64,000 nt of DNA, from positions 342,325 to 406,324 of the forward strand of contig NZ_NCQY01000030.1 of the NCBI RefSeq assembly GCF_002894645.1. Direction: 5' to 3'. A program made the position numbers and the translations under genes. The stretch's first letter is position 1. Each line of letters begins with the position of its first letter. Positions 9,533 to 17,736 of this stretch are shown here, piece after piece. The DNA is from Salinibacter altiplanensis (lineage in GTDB: Bacteria; Bacteroidota; Rhodothermia; Rhodothermales; Salinibacteraceae). The notes beneath the pieces were generated by a model, which was not told where the DNA came from, did no database searches, and saw only the letters and a program-made list of their open reading frames with translations.

Positions 9533-9720
9533 GGGATGGGGAGATGGGAGAAGTGGGGCAGAACAGTCAGGACGCGCGTCCGGGAGTCTCGCAGCGGGAA
9601 ACGTACCGTCTGCCATTGCTACTGTCTGCACGGGCGGCCCCGACCCACAGGCACGGCAATCCGGGAAAATGTTGTGGGGCTGTCCCCCACATCCGCGCAT
9701 CATTCAGGTCCGTGTGGCCT

Positions 9721-10416
9721 TCAAGGGGCCCCAACCTGTACGGTTGCTCGCACGACGGCGGCTTTTCCATTGAGATGCGAACCCTCGTGGAGGTGAACAT
9801 CGACAGGCTCTACACAGACGTGCGATTCACCCGCGAAGGCCCGACGCACTTCGTCGACCGGGACCATCCGGTCCATCCGGCTGGGGCCCAGGCGGTCATA
9901 GTCACCAGTCAGGTGGGCGGGCCGAAGCCACTCGGCAAACATCCAGCCGCCGGGCCGTACCAGGGTTTTTAACAGCCGATACAGTCGGGGGCGCTCGTCG
10001 GGAAGCAACTGCAGAAACGTAACGAGGGCCGCGTCCCACTGCCGACTGGGCTGCCAGGTACGCACATCTGCCTGTATGGTGTTGAGCGATAGGTCTTCAG
10101 CCATCGCCCACTCCTGTGCCGTTGCGAGGGCCGTCTCTGAAAAATCGACCGCCGTGGCGTGGTGGCCGTGTGCCCGGGCGAGCCAGGCCGGCGTGCGTCC
10201 CTCCCCTGCCCCCAGCTCCACGACCGCACTCTCTGGGGGCAGGCGATGGGCCTGTTCCTCCACGAAGGCATTTGGCTCCGCCCCAAAGAGCGGCTCGTCC
10301 CGCTCGTAGCGGACATTCCAGAATTCCGGGTGGCTGCTCGAGCGCGAGGAGTCGGACACGGAAGCGAAGGAAAAAGACCGGGTGGACGGCTCACGAAGAG
10401 GTACGCGGGGATCCAT
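9721..10416 (-). CDS. Class I SAM-dependent methyltransferase
   Basis: 231 residues. Motif I is VVELGAGEGRTPAWLA, followed by ATAVDFSETAL (acidic loop), QADVRTWQP and LLKTLVRPGGWMFAEWL. This resembles TehB/methyltransferase-25 type enzymes whose substrate cannot be told from sequence. The ATG at 10416 lies inside the end of the upstream pepF gene (26-base overlap in another frame), so the two are probably translated from one message. A later start near HPEFWNVRYERDEP is possible. Confidence 0.8.
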   Translation of the reverse strand: MDPRVPLREPSTRSFSFASVSDSSRSSSHPEFWNVRYERDEPLFGAEPNAFVEEQAHRLPPESAVVELGAGEGRTPAWLARAHGHHATAVDFSETALATAQEWAMAEDLSLNTIQADVRTWQPSRQWDAALVTFLQLLPDERPRLYRLLKTLVRPGGWMFAEWLRPAHLTGDYDRLGPSRMDRMVPVDEVRRAFAGESHVCVEPVDVHLHEGSHLNGKAAVVRATVQVGAP

Positions 10417-12214
10417 TCTCACGAGACGGATCGAGCGTGGTCTGGCCCGCGAGCGCCTCCGCCTCTTCGATGAGGGACTCGACGTGCGAGAGGCCCGTTT
10501 CCCAAAAATCTTCGTCTTCCAGGTCCACGCCCATCTGGCCGACCAGTGCGTGGGGCCAGTCGGCCCCGCCTGCCCGCAAGAGATCCAGGTAGCGGTCGGC
10601 GAAGCCCCCGTCGGCCGCTTCGTAGCGGGCGTGCAGGGCCAGCACCAGCAGCTCCCCGAACGCGTAGGCGTACACGTAACCGGGCGTGTGCAAGAAGTGA
10701 GGGACGTAGCTCCACCAGTGTTGATAGTGTTGGCCAAGGGTAACGCTTCCCTCGAACATCGCCCGCTGCGTCTCCATCCAGTGCTCCGCGAACTGGTCCG
10801 CCTGAAGCTCACCCTGGTTGCGACGGGCAGTGTGAATTCGGTGCTCGAACCGGTTCATGGCCACCTGCCGAAAGACCGTCGCGAGCGTGTCGTCAATCTT
10901 GGCAACCAGCAGGGCGAGGCGGTTCGCCGGGTCCTCCTCGTTGCGCATCAGGCGTTGGAAGACGAGCATCTCGCCAAAGACCGACGCCATCTCCGCGGTC
11001 GTGAGGGGCGTGCCGTGGTGAAAAATGGACTGCTCGCGTGCCAGAAACTGGTGCACTCCGTGGCCCAGCTCGTGGGCAAGGGTCTGCACATCGCGGGGCT
11101 TGCCGGTGTAATTGAGGAGCACGTACGGGTGCGCACTCGGCACCGTGCCGTGGCTGAACGCGCCGCTCCGCTTGCCCGGGACAAGGGCAGCGTCGATCCA
11201 GTCTTCCTCGAAAAACTGGCGGGCAACCCGGGCCATCTCGGGGTGAAAGTCTCCGTAGGCATCCAGAACAAGGGCCCGTGCCTCGTCCCACTCGTAGGTT
11301 GTATCCGCCTCGCGGATGGGGGCGTAGCGGTCGTAGTCGTGTAGCTCCTCAACGCCCAGAAGTTGTTTCTTCAGGCGATAGAAACGCGCCACGAGATCGT
11401 ACCGACCGGTCACGGCCTCAACAAGCGTGTCGACCGTCTCGTCGTCCACCTCGTTCGCGAGATTCCGCTGCTCGAGCCAGTGGTCGTGGCCGCGCAGCCG
11501 GTCGGTGGAAGCCTTGTCGGCGAGGAGCGTGTTGAAGACGAATGTGAGGGTGCGACGGTGGTCTTTCAGGCCGTCCGTAAAGGCGAGGGCCGCTTCTCGC
11601 CGAAGCGTGCGATCGGGGTCGTAGAGCTTCGACAGAATCTGTTGCTGCGTGAGCGCCTCCCCGTCGAGCTCGTACCGCGCCGCCCCGAGCGTCTCATCGA
11701 AGAAGCGAGTCCAGGCGTTTTTGCCAGTGATGCTCTTCTCAGAAAGCACCTTCTCTTCGTCCTCACTCAGGACGTGTTCTTTTCGCCGATATTCGGTCTC
11801 CAGGTAGTGTCGGTAGTCGTCAAGGGCCTCGTGGGCGAGGAGGTCGGCCACCCGGTCCGCGCCGAGAGCCACCCATTCGGTCTCAAAAAAGACGAGGCGC
11901 TGCCCGATGCGGTCGACCGTCTCCTGCACCGACTGGCGGAGTGCCCCTCGCTCAGCATCATTGGTGTCGGCCGTCCAGTACAGGTAGGCATACGCCTGCG
12001 CCCGGCCGAGGCGGTCCTGGAGGGAACCCAGCGCGTCGAGGGCCTCGGCCAGTGTCTCGGGCCCCAGCTCCGCGATCCGTCCTCGGTACCGCTCGGCAAA
12101 GGCCGTCGCATCGTCCTCCAGGGCCGCAAGGTCCTTCTTCAGGGCGTCAGGGTGGTCGTAGAGATCAGTGAGGGCCCACTGTACATCGTCGGCCGCGTTC
12201 TCTGGCGTCTCCAT
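10391..12214 (-). CDS. pepF: Oligoendopeptidase F (M3 family)
   Basis: Cytoplasmic zinc metallopeptidase degrading oligopeptides. The 607-residue product carries the HExxH motif in TLAHELGHGVHQF and the downstream acidic ligand region TTAEMASVFGEMLV, both typical of M3B peptidases. The N-terminal oligoendopeptidase domain (about 100-190) precedes the catalytic domain. The start METPENAADDVQW at 12214 is preferred over 12274, whose extra residues look non-coding. The 3' end overlaps the methyltransferase start. Confidence 0.93.
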   Translation of the reverse strand: METPENAADDVQWALTDLYDHPDALKKDLAALEDDATAFAERYRGRIAELGPETLAEALDALGSLQDRLGRAQAYAYLYWTADTNDAERGALRQSVQETVDRIGQRLVFFETEWVALGADRVADLLAHEALDDYRHYLETEYRRKEHVLSEDEEKVLSEKSITGKNAWTRFFDETLGAARYELDGEALTQQQILSKLYDPDRTLRREAALAFTDGLKDHRRTLTFVFNTLLADKASTDRLRGHDHWLEQRNLANEVDDETVDTLVEAVTGRYDLVARFYRLKKQLLGVEELHDYDRYAPIREADTTYEWDEARALVLDAYGDFHPEMARVARQFFEEDWIDAALVPGKRSGAFSHGTVPSAHPYVLLNYTGKPRDVQTLAHELGHGVHQFLAREQSIFHHGTPLTTAEMASVFGEMLVFQRLMRNEEDPANRLALLVAKIDDTLATVFRQVAMNRFEHRIHTARRNQGELQADQFAEHWMETQRAMFEGSVTLGQHYQHWWSYVPHFLHTPGYVYAYAFGELLVLALHARYEAADGGFADRYLDLLRAGGADWPHALVGQMGVDLEDEDFWETGLSHVESLIEEAEALAGQTTLDPSRENGSPRTSS

Positions 12215-12388
12215 AAGCGTGCGTGACTGAGTGAAGCAACAGAGGTTGGGGCCCGCCCGGGTCAGTCGGTCCATCTGGAGGCTCCCCAGGTGGTATTGAC
12301 CGATTGTTCACCCCCGTCCGTGTATCACGGCATCCGTCTTACGGTACGGATAACGCAAGCGATCTGTCCCATTGACGCACAAACTTCA

Positions 12389-12748
12389 GTGTCTGATTCT
12401 CCCTTTCGTCCCCTTTCTACCGATGCCAGCTGGGCGGAGGCGCAATCCGCCTCCAAGGACCGCCCGGTGCTCGTGTTCAAGCACAGCTCAGCCTGTCCGG
12501 TAAGCGCCAAGGCGGACAAACAACTGCACGCCCTCGCGGAGGACAGCGCTCTGCCCGTGTACAAGATCGTCGTGCAGGACAGTCGAGCCCTCTCCGACGA
12601 GATTGCAGAGGCCCTGGACGTGCGACACGAGACGCCACAGGCCATCGTGCTCGACGATGAGACGCCGGTGTTTGAAGCCTCTCATTTCGACGTGACCGCC
12701 GATGCCGTCCGGGAGGCCGTCCAGTCTGCGTCTTCTTCCACCAATTAG
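12389..12748 (+). CDS. ytxJ: YtxJ-like monothiol bacilliredoxin
   Basis: Thioredoxin-fold protein with a single active cysteine in FKHSSACPVSAKAD, the CPVS/CPIS arrangement of YtxJ/BrxC proteins that act on bacillithiolated proteins. A GTG at 12389 gives 119 residues starting MSDSPFRPLSTDASW, matching the usual size. An ATG at 12290 would add 33 unlikely residues. It is followed 8 bases later by a TlpA-like thioredoxin gene, suggesting a thiol-redox operon. That the host makes bacillithiol is inferred from this family and not seen in the window. Confidence 0.8.
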   Translation: MSDSPFRPLSTDASWAEAQSASKDRPVLVFKHSSACPVSAKADKQLHALAEDSALPVYKIVVQDSRALSDEIAEALDVRHETPQAIVLDDETPVFEASHFDVTADAVREAVQSASSSTN

Positions 12749-12756
12749 CTCATCCC

Positions 12757-13329
12757 ATGCGTCGCCTTTCGACCGTTGCCTGCATCGCCAGCCTACTCCT
12801 TCTGCTTGGCGCGTGTGGGGAAGACGACACGACCCAGCCGTCCGATCAGCCATCATCATCCGTATCCGAACCGGGCGGCCCCCTTCCCGGGAAGGTACGG
12901 GACGTAGGGCCCGAGCCGGTGCCCGGCCTCACGCTGAGGACGCTCGACGGGACCGAGATTGACCTCGCTGCTCAGGACGGGCAGGTGCTCCTCATCAACT
13001 TCTGGGCCACCTGGTGCGCCCCGTGCCGGGAAGAAATCCCGGATCTCAAGCGCCTGCACACAGACCTGGACGACCTCACCGTCATCGGGGTTGCCCTGGA
13101 TCGCAAGGGGCGGGAGGTGGTGGAGCCGTTCGCCCGGAAACTGGACATCAATTATCCGCTCGTCGTGGACAAATCGGGGGCCGCCGAGGCAGAGCTGGGT
13201 CCCATTCCCGGGCTCCCCACCACAGTTCTCGTGACCCCCGACGGCCAGGTCACGAAGCGCGTCGTTGGGATCTTTCCCACCGAGAAGATGCGTCCGACCC
13301 TCGAAGCGATGCTCTCTGACGAGGCATAG
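12757..13329 (+). CDS. TlpA/ResA-like thioredoxin lipoprotein
   Basis: 190 residues. A lipoprotein signal peptide ends in the lipobox LLGAC at about residues 16-20, followed by a low-complexity Ser/Gln/Asp linker. The thioredoxin-like domain carries the redox motif FWATWCAPCREEIPDL, and the cis-Pro region appears in GLPTTVLVTPDG. Such proteins reduce periplasmic disulfides, often in cytochrome c maturation, but the partner here is unknown. It is coupled to the ytxJ-like gene by an 8-base gap. Confidence 0.9.
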   Translation: MRRLSTVACIASLLLLLGACGEDDTTQPSDQPSSSVSEPGGPLPGKVRDVGPEPVPGLTLRTLDGTEIDLAAQDGQVLLINFWATWCAPCREEIPDLKRLHTDLDDLTVIGVALDRKGREVVEPFARKLDINYPLVVDKSGAAEAELGPIPGLPTTVLVTPDGQVTKRVVGIFPTEKMRPTLEAMLSDEA

Positions 13330-13337
13330 AGGCGGCT

Positions 13338-13766
13338 CTACTCGTCGTCTTCTCCTTCCTCCTCTACGCGTTCTCGCCGCATCAGATAGTCCTCAAGGCT
13401 CCCCACGACGACACGCGTCTCCTCGTCAACCTCGACGTCCTCGACGTCTCCGGCCCGGATTAGCTTTTTAATCTTCTTCCGATCAATCTGCTTGAGAATC
13501 CGCCGGGCCTCAGTCCGGCTCACGACATCCTCCCGGTAGTCGGCAGCGAAGTCCTCAAGAAAATCAAGGGTCTCGTCCGTGAGGTCAATCATCCGAATCT
13601 CCTCGTTGGCGTCGGAGAGGGACCAGTACAGGTCTGCATCGATCAGGTGGCGATCGGTCCAACGAACCAGGGTTTGCTTCGAGAGCTGAAGGTGCTCGGA
13701 AAGCTCGTCAAGCGGCATCGTCTTCGGCTGCCGGGACGTCGCGGGTCGGTCAGGCACAATATGCAT
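13338..13766 (-). CDS. Putative DNA-binding protein with helix-turn-helix motifs
   Basis: 142 residues, no clear family name. Two helix-turn-helix-like segments are visible: LDELSEHLQLSKQTLVRWTDRHLI near residues 19-42 and TEARRILKQIDRKKIKKLIRAGDVEDVEVD near 86-115, each resembling MerR/excisionase-type winged helices. The tail is acidic. Translation may start at MPLDELSEH (13718). It runs convergently to the TlpA-like gene with 8 bases between stops. A role in transcription is inferred from the motifs only. Confidence 0.65.
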   Translation of the reverse strand: MHIVPDRPATSRQPKTMPLDELSEHLQLSKQTLVRWTDRHLIDADLYWSLSDANEEIRMIDLTDETLDFLEDFAADYREDVVSRTEARRILKQIDRKKIKKLIRAGDVEDVEVDEETRVVVGSLEDYLMRRERVEEEGEDDE

Positions 13767-13793
13767 CCGATGGCATTTGGGGAAAGACTAGCA

Positions 13794-13801
13794 TATCTTT
13801 G
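13794..13801 (+). promoter_or_regulatory. Candidate Bacteroidota -7 element
   Basis: TATCTTTG fits the TAnnTTTG -7 consensus, 78 bases before the start at 13879. The nearest TTTG upstream (13776-13779) is only 14 bases away, shorter than the usual spacing, so support is partial. Confidence 0.4.
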
Positions 13802-13878
13802 ACACAGAACACCCTCTTTTGTTCCTGCGTGTTCGTCCGTACTGCCGCCTGACGGTTCCAGACCCCACGCTTCTCCCA

Positions 13879-14535
13879 ATGCCTCCCTCCCGCTCTCAGA
13901 AGGACTGGAACGCCCTGCTTGCCCCGGTCCTTTCTACCTCGGTAAAGGCCGCCAGCGAACGGCTCATGCAAACCGAAGAGATTCGGCAGTGGCTTCGGCA
14001 GGCCTCCGCCGAGGCGGCCGAGGGCATGCGTCAACGCCCCGACATGCGTGGCGAGATGCAGGGGTACGCGCAGCTGAAGGCGGCCTTCGACGAACGCTTC
14101 CCTGCGCTTCTCGACGCCGTTGCGGACCTGACCGAGGGATGCGGGACGATTGGCCTCGACTGGACGCCCATGAATCCCACCATGAGCCGCGTGGAGGTGG
14201 ATTTTCACCGGGAACTGGCCGTTGATCTGTTCACGCGGCTGGACGCGCCGACCCTCGAGGCCGCCCGGGCGGCCCTGTACACTGTGGAGGAGGCCCTGCC
14301 CGACGGAACGCCCTTTCCGAACCGGCCCAACACGGCTACCGGCCTGGTTGCCCACGACGGCTCTTGCGTGGGGGTCCGGGTGCGGGAGCACCTGGGCGAC
14401 GACCCGGGGAGCCGGCACCGCACCGTTACGCTTCTGCCGGAAGACCAGAACGCCCTCGAAAACTTGTCGGCGCAGGACGCTGTGCCGCGCCTCCTTCAAC
14501 TGCTGGCCCCTACAGATTCCTCGGCGGCCGCCTGA
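13879..14535 (+). CDS. Conserved-looking hypothetical protein
   Basis: 218 residues, family not recognised. The start MPPSRSQKDWNALL at 13879 is chosen. The first 90 residues look helical and charged (SVKAASERLMQTEEIRQWLRQ), and the rest is mixed alpha/beta with no catalytic signature I can name. There is no signal peptide or membrane segment. Its 3' end overlaps the convergent neighbour by 40 bases. Codon use resembles the surrounding genes, which supports it being real. Confidence 0.6.
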   Translation: MPPSRSQKDWNALLAPVLSTSVKAASERLMQTEEIRQWLRQASAEAAEGMRQRPDMRGEMQGYAQLKAAFDERFPALLDAVADLTEGCGTIGLDWTPMNPTMSRVEVDFHRELAVDLFTRLDAPTLEAARAALYTVEEALPDGTPFPNRPNTATGLVAHDGSCVGVRVREHLGDDPGSRHRTVTLLPEDQNALENLSAQDAVPRLLQLLAPTDSSAAA

Positions 14536-15002
14536 CCCGACGTGGCGTCGGTCCCGTCAGCCACACGGGCGATTTCCCCTGTGTCTTCGATTTTCCATCC
14601 TTGCTCTCCCTCTTCGCTCGCAAACCAGAGCTGTGCGCCCGGTTGTAAAAACTCGCTCAGGAACCGCACGAACGTCTCGGGGGCGACGTTGGCGGGCACC
14701 TCGTCACTGACCAGCGTCAGTTGGCCTTCACGGACCTGGAAGTAGCCAAGGGCAAACGGAAGCGGCCCGCTGGTTTTCGTGCTCAGTTCCTCCCGGTACA
14801 CTTCACTCTCCGCCCGCAAGGACTGGACAAGCTCGACCGTTAGCCAGTCTTTCTCTCGTCCCCCGATGAGGCCGTGGTGCCGCCGCTCGAACAGCTTGCG
14901 CACGAGCCCCTCCAGCACCTCCTTCTTTTCGGGGGAGACGACGGCCTCTTCGACGCGACAACGATAACGGTCGGGCATGGCGACCTCATAACGGATGTGC
15001 AA
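14496..15002 (-). CDS. Hypothetical protein
   Basis: 168 residues (160 if it begins at MPDRYRCRVEEAVV, 14978). Family not recognised. It has no signal peptide and no membrane segment. A central stretch with LPFALGYFQVREGQLTLVSDEVPANVAPETFVRFLSEFL read in parts suggests a soluble alpha/beta fold. The C-terminus is acidic and Ala/Ser-rich. It overlaps the convergent hypothetical gene, so one of the two stops may lie in a non-essential tail. Confidence 0.55.
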   Translation of the reverse strand: MHIRYEVAMPDRYRCRVEEAVVSPEKKEVLEGLVRKLFERRHHGLIGGREKDWLTVELVQSLRAESEVYREELSTKTSGPLPFALGYFQVREGQLTLVSDEVPANVAPETFVRFLSEFLQPGAQLWFASEEGEQGWKIEDTGEIARVADGTDATSGQAAAEESVGASS

Positions 15003-15096
15003 ACACTACGGCGAGCCCAAGTCAACGGCCCAGAGGCGCCGTACAGAAGGTCCTTTGTGACGTTCCTCTTTCACGCCGAACAACCATTGTGCCCCT

Positions 15097-16167
15097 ATGG
15101 ACTCAGTCACCCAGATCACCCTAGGCGCCGCGGTGGGCGAGGCCACGGCGGGTCGGGAGGCCGACCTGAAAGCACCGCTGTGGGGCGCAGCTTTTGGCCT
15201 CCTGCCCGACCTCGACGTGCTCGCCAATCCGTTTCTGACGGACATTCAGGCGCTTACGATGCACCGGAGCGTCACGCATTCGCTGATGTTTATCGCCTTG
15301 GTCGGGGTCTGTGCCGCGTACGGGCTCCGGCGGTTTCACCGCGACATCCCGGTGTCCGTGGGCCGGTGGGGCGCGCTGGTCGTTCTCACGCTCGGGACAC
15401 ACGTGGGGCTCGACTGCCTTACGACCTACGGGACCCAGGTCTTCTGGCCCTTCAGCAACTACCCTGTGCTCCACGGGTCCGTTTTCATTGTGGACCCCCT
15501 GTATACCGTCCCACTGGCAACGGGGCTGCTGGTGGCCCTCCGGGGGACCGCCATGGCGTCGGCACGGCGCTGGGCAAACTACGCCGGCCTTGCCCTGAGC
15601 TCCGCCTATCTTCTCTTCACGGTCGTCAACAAGGCACACGTAACGGGGATCTTCAACGAGGCCCTTTCGGACTCTCCTCCCGAGCGCGTCTTCACGACGC
15701 CCACGCCCTTCAACAACCTTCTCTGGCAGGGCATCGCGGAGACCGACAGTGGATATTACGTCGGGGCCTACTCGCTGCTCGACCCGGACGCCTCCGTGGA
15801 CTTTCGGTCCGTTCCCAAGCGACATGACCTCCTGGGCGACCAATGGGACAATCCCATCGTGAAGAGGGTGCGGCGGTTCTCACAGGGCTACTTCATTGTG
15901 CGCCGGGCCGCCGACGGGGCGCTGCACATCCATGACCTTCGATTCGGACGCAATGACGTCGGCCTCACCGACGATGGCGAGTACCTTTTCACGTATAAGC
16001 TACAGATGGAACCGGACGGAACCGTCGTCGGCATCACGCGCGGCGAGCCCCCGTTCGACGTTACCGCCGCGTTGCTCCGTCGATTTCTTGCGCGCATCCT
16101 GGGCCACCCCGGTGCCTCTTCTGCCCCGTCGGGGGCGGGTTCTGAAAACGGATCTCCGGCTTCCTGA
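15097..16167 (+). CDS. YdjM-like membrane-bound metal-dependent hydrolase
   Basis: 356 residues starting MDSVTQITLGAAVGEA, the signature start of the YdjM/DUF457 family. His and Asp residues that may bind metal are seen in GLLPDLDVL, HRSVTHSLMF and GTHVGLDCLTTYGTQ. About four membrane segments fill the first 180 residues, and the C-terminal part is soluble. The exact substrate is unknown. Some relatives are described as LexA-regulated inner membrane proteins. It precedes mscS by 88 bases. Confidence 0.85.
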   Translation: MDSVTQITLGAAVGEATAGREADLKAPLWGAAFGLLPDLDVLANPFLTDIQALTMHRSVTHSLMFIALVGVCAAYGLRRFHRDIPVSVGRWGALVVLTLGTHVGLDCLTTYGTQVFWPFSNYPVLHGSVFIVDPLYTVPLATGLLVALRGTAMASARRWANYAGLALSSAYLLFTVVNKAHVTGIFNEALSDSPPERVFTTPTPFNNLLWQGIAETDSGYYVGAYSLLDPDASVDFRSVPKRHDLLGDQWDNPIVKRVRRFSQGYFIVRRAADGALHIHDLRFGRNDVGLTDDGEYLFTYKLQMEPDGTVVGITRGEPPFDVTAALLRRFLARILGHPGASSAPSGAGSENGSPAS

Positions 16168-16168
16168 T

Positions 16169-16197
16169 AATTCCTCGTCGGAATTGGCACTTTTTTT
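16169..16197 (+). terminator. Weak intrinsic terminator
   Basis: AATTCC and GGAATT flank a five-base loop (16169-16185), and a run of seven T follows five bases later at 16191-16197. It probably ends the YdjM-like gene message but overlaps the presumed mscS promoter. Confidence 0.4.
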
Positions 16198-16215
16198 CGT
16201 TTCTCGATACGTTTG
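16184..16215 (+). promoter_or_regulatory. Bacteroidota-type promoter for the MscS gene
   Basis: TTG at 16184-16186 and TACGTTTG at 16208-16215, a perfect TAnnTTTG -7 element, 21 bases apart. A transcript would start near 16222, leaving a leader of about 34 bases before the ATG at 16256. Confidence 0.5.
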
Positions 16216-16255
16216 GGGTGCCTTTCCCTTCCGTCAGTCATCGCCCCCCTCCGCC

Positions 16256-17125
16256 ATGAACGAGCTTCTCTCCCAGTCCCAAGCGTATCTGAACGCCGAG
16301 ACGATTCAGGTGCTCGGCTCCTACGTGCTGCGCATCCTGGCCTTCGTCCTCATTCTCGCCGCGGGCCGGTACGTGGCACGGTGGGCCCGCACCCTGATCC
16401 GAGGGGGCCTCGACAGGCCGAAGGTCGATACGACCCTGACGAAGTTTGCCAGCAACTTTGCGTACTACGCCATCTTCCTGCTGGCCATCTTCGCCGGCCT
16501 AGAGACAGTCGGCATCGAAACCGCGAGCTTCGTCGCCGTCCTGGCCGCCGCTAGCTTCGCGGTGGGCCTGGCGCTGCAGGGAACCCTCGCCAACTTTGCC
16601 GCGGGCATCATGCTGCTGATCTTTCGGCCGTTCAAGGTGGACGACTACGTGGAGATTGCCGGCGAAACCGGCTTCGTGCGGGACATCTCTCTCTTCTTCA
16701 CCCGACTGACGACCCGAGACAACCGCCTCGTCATCGTCCCAAACGGCGACATCTTCGGCTCTACCATCCGCAACATTTTTGCCCACGATGTCGTCCGGGT
16801 GGACTGTGACGTGGGCACCGACTACCCGGCGGACCTCGACGCCACTCGCGACGTGCTGCTGGAGGCCGCCCGAAATGTGGAGGACCGCGTGACGGAGAAG
16901 GGGGAGCAGGCCGCCCTCACCGCGCTGGGCGGCTCGTCCATCAACTGGCAGGTGCGCATCTGGGCCACCCCCGATGACTACTTCCGTCTCAAACAAGAGC
17001 TGACCCGGCAGGTGAAGCACAAACTGGACGAGGCCGAGATCGGCATTCCGTATCCCCAGATGGACGTTCACCTCGACGAACTCAACGGCACTGGCGACCC
17101 CACGGAGACCGACTCAGTGGAGTAA
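16256..17125 (+). CDS. Small-conductance mechanosensitive channel (MscS family)
   Basis: Releases solutes on hypo-osmotic shock, relevant for a halophile. The 289-residue protein has three membrane segments (about 18-38, 60-82 and 88-115). The pore helix TM3 is Gly/Ala-rich (FAVGLALQGTLANFAAGIMLLIFRPF), followed by the beta domain KVDDYVEIAGETGFVRDI and VPNGDIFGSTIRN. The length matches E. coli MscS (286). The start is set at MNELLSQSQAYL, since the longer open frame upstream overlaps the preceding gene out of frame. Confidence 0.94.
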   Translation: MNELLSQSQAYLNAETIQVLGSYVLRILAFVLILAAGRYVARWARTLIRGGLDRPKVDTTLTKFASNFAYYAIFLLAIFAGLETVGIETASFVAVLAAASFAVGLALQGTLANFAAGIMLLIFRPFKVDDYVEIAGETGFVRDISLFFTRLTTRDNRLVIVPNGDIFGSTIRNIFAHDVVRVDCDVGTDYPADLDATRDVLLEAARNVEDRVTEKGEQAALTALGGSSINWQVRIWATPDDYFRLKQELTRQVKHKLDEAEIGIPYPQMDVHLDELNGTGDPTETDSVE

Positions 17126-17235
17126 CGCGAATGTGTTTTTTTGCAAACCGGGGCCCCGAGAGGAACGTACAGAGCAACGTTCGTTTGGACAGCCAGCGCT
17201 TGCATTCCCCCATCCACAAATTTTCACTTCCAACT

Positions 17236-17661
17236 ATGCCTACTCGTTCTGCGGACGCAACCTGGACTGGAGACCTCCCCGACGGCAGTGGCACCATGCA
17301 GCTTGGAAGCGGGGCCTACCAGGGGGCATACTCGTTCCACTCCCGGTTCGAAGACGGAGACGGCTCCAACCCCGAAGAACTGATTGCGGCCGCCCACGCA
17401 GGCTGCTACTCGATGGCCCTGTCTAACGTGCTGGCGGAGGCCGGGCACGAGCCCGAATCGGTCAACACCACCGCGGACGTGACGCTTCAGATGGTCGAGG
17501 AGGCCCCCACCATTACCGACATCCATCTGACGACCGAGGCGTCCGTGCCGAGCCTCGACGCAGACACGTTTGAGGAGCACGCCGCGGCGGCCAAGGAAGG
17601 CTGCCCGGTCTCGAAGGCCCTCGCGGGCACGGAGATCACCCTCGACGCGAGCCTGACGTAG
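17236..17661 (+). CDS. OsmC family peroxiredoxin
   Basis: 141 residues. Reduces organic hydroperoxides using two cysteines seen in AAAHAGCYSMALS and KEGCPVSKAL, the typical OsmC pair. The start MPTRSADATWTGDLPDG at 17236 matches family length (about 140), whereas the longer frame back to 17131 does not. OsmC and Ohr subfamilies are alike; the overall length and the start SADATWTGDL resemble OsmC more. It is convergent with the quinone reductase gene. Confidence 0.9.
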   Translation: MPTRSADATWTGDLPDGSGTMQLGSGAYQGAYSFHSRFEDGDGSNPEELIAAAHAGCYSMALSNVLAEAGHEPESVNTTADVTLQMVEEAPTITDIHLTTEASVPSLDADTFEEHAAAAKEGCPVSKALAGTEITLDASLT

Positions 17662-17691
17662 GCGACGACATGTCGGCCGGTTCTCCCGTTG

Positions 17692-17723
17692 CGCCCCGAA
17701 TTCTCAGTCGAGGATTCGGGGCG
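17692..17723. terminator. Hairpin between convergent genes
   Basis: Ten-base perfect arms CGCCCCGAAT and ATTCGGGGCG with a 12-base loop, placed between the stops at 17661 and 17737. There is no strong T-run on either side, but position and strength suggest a shared bidirectional terminator. Confidence 0.6.
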
Positions 17724-17736
17724 GTCGTACATTGGC

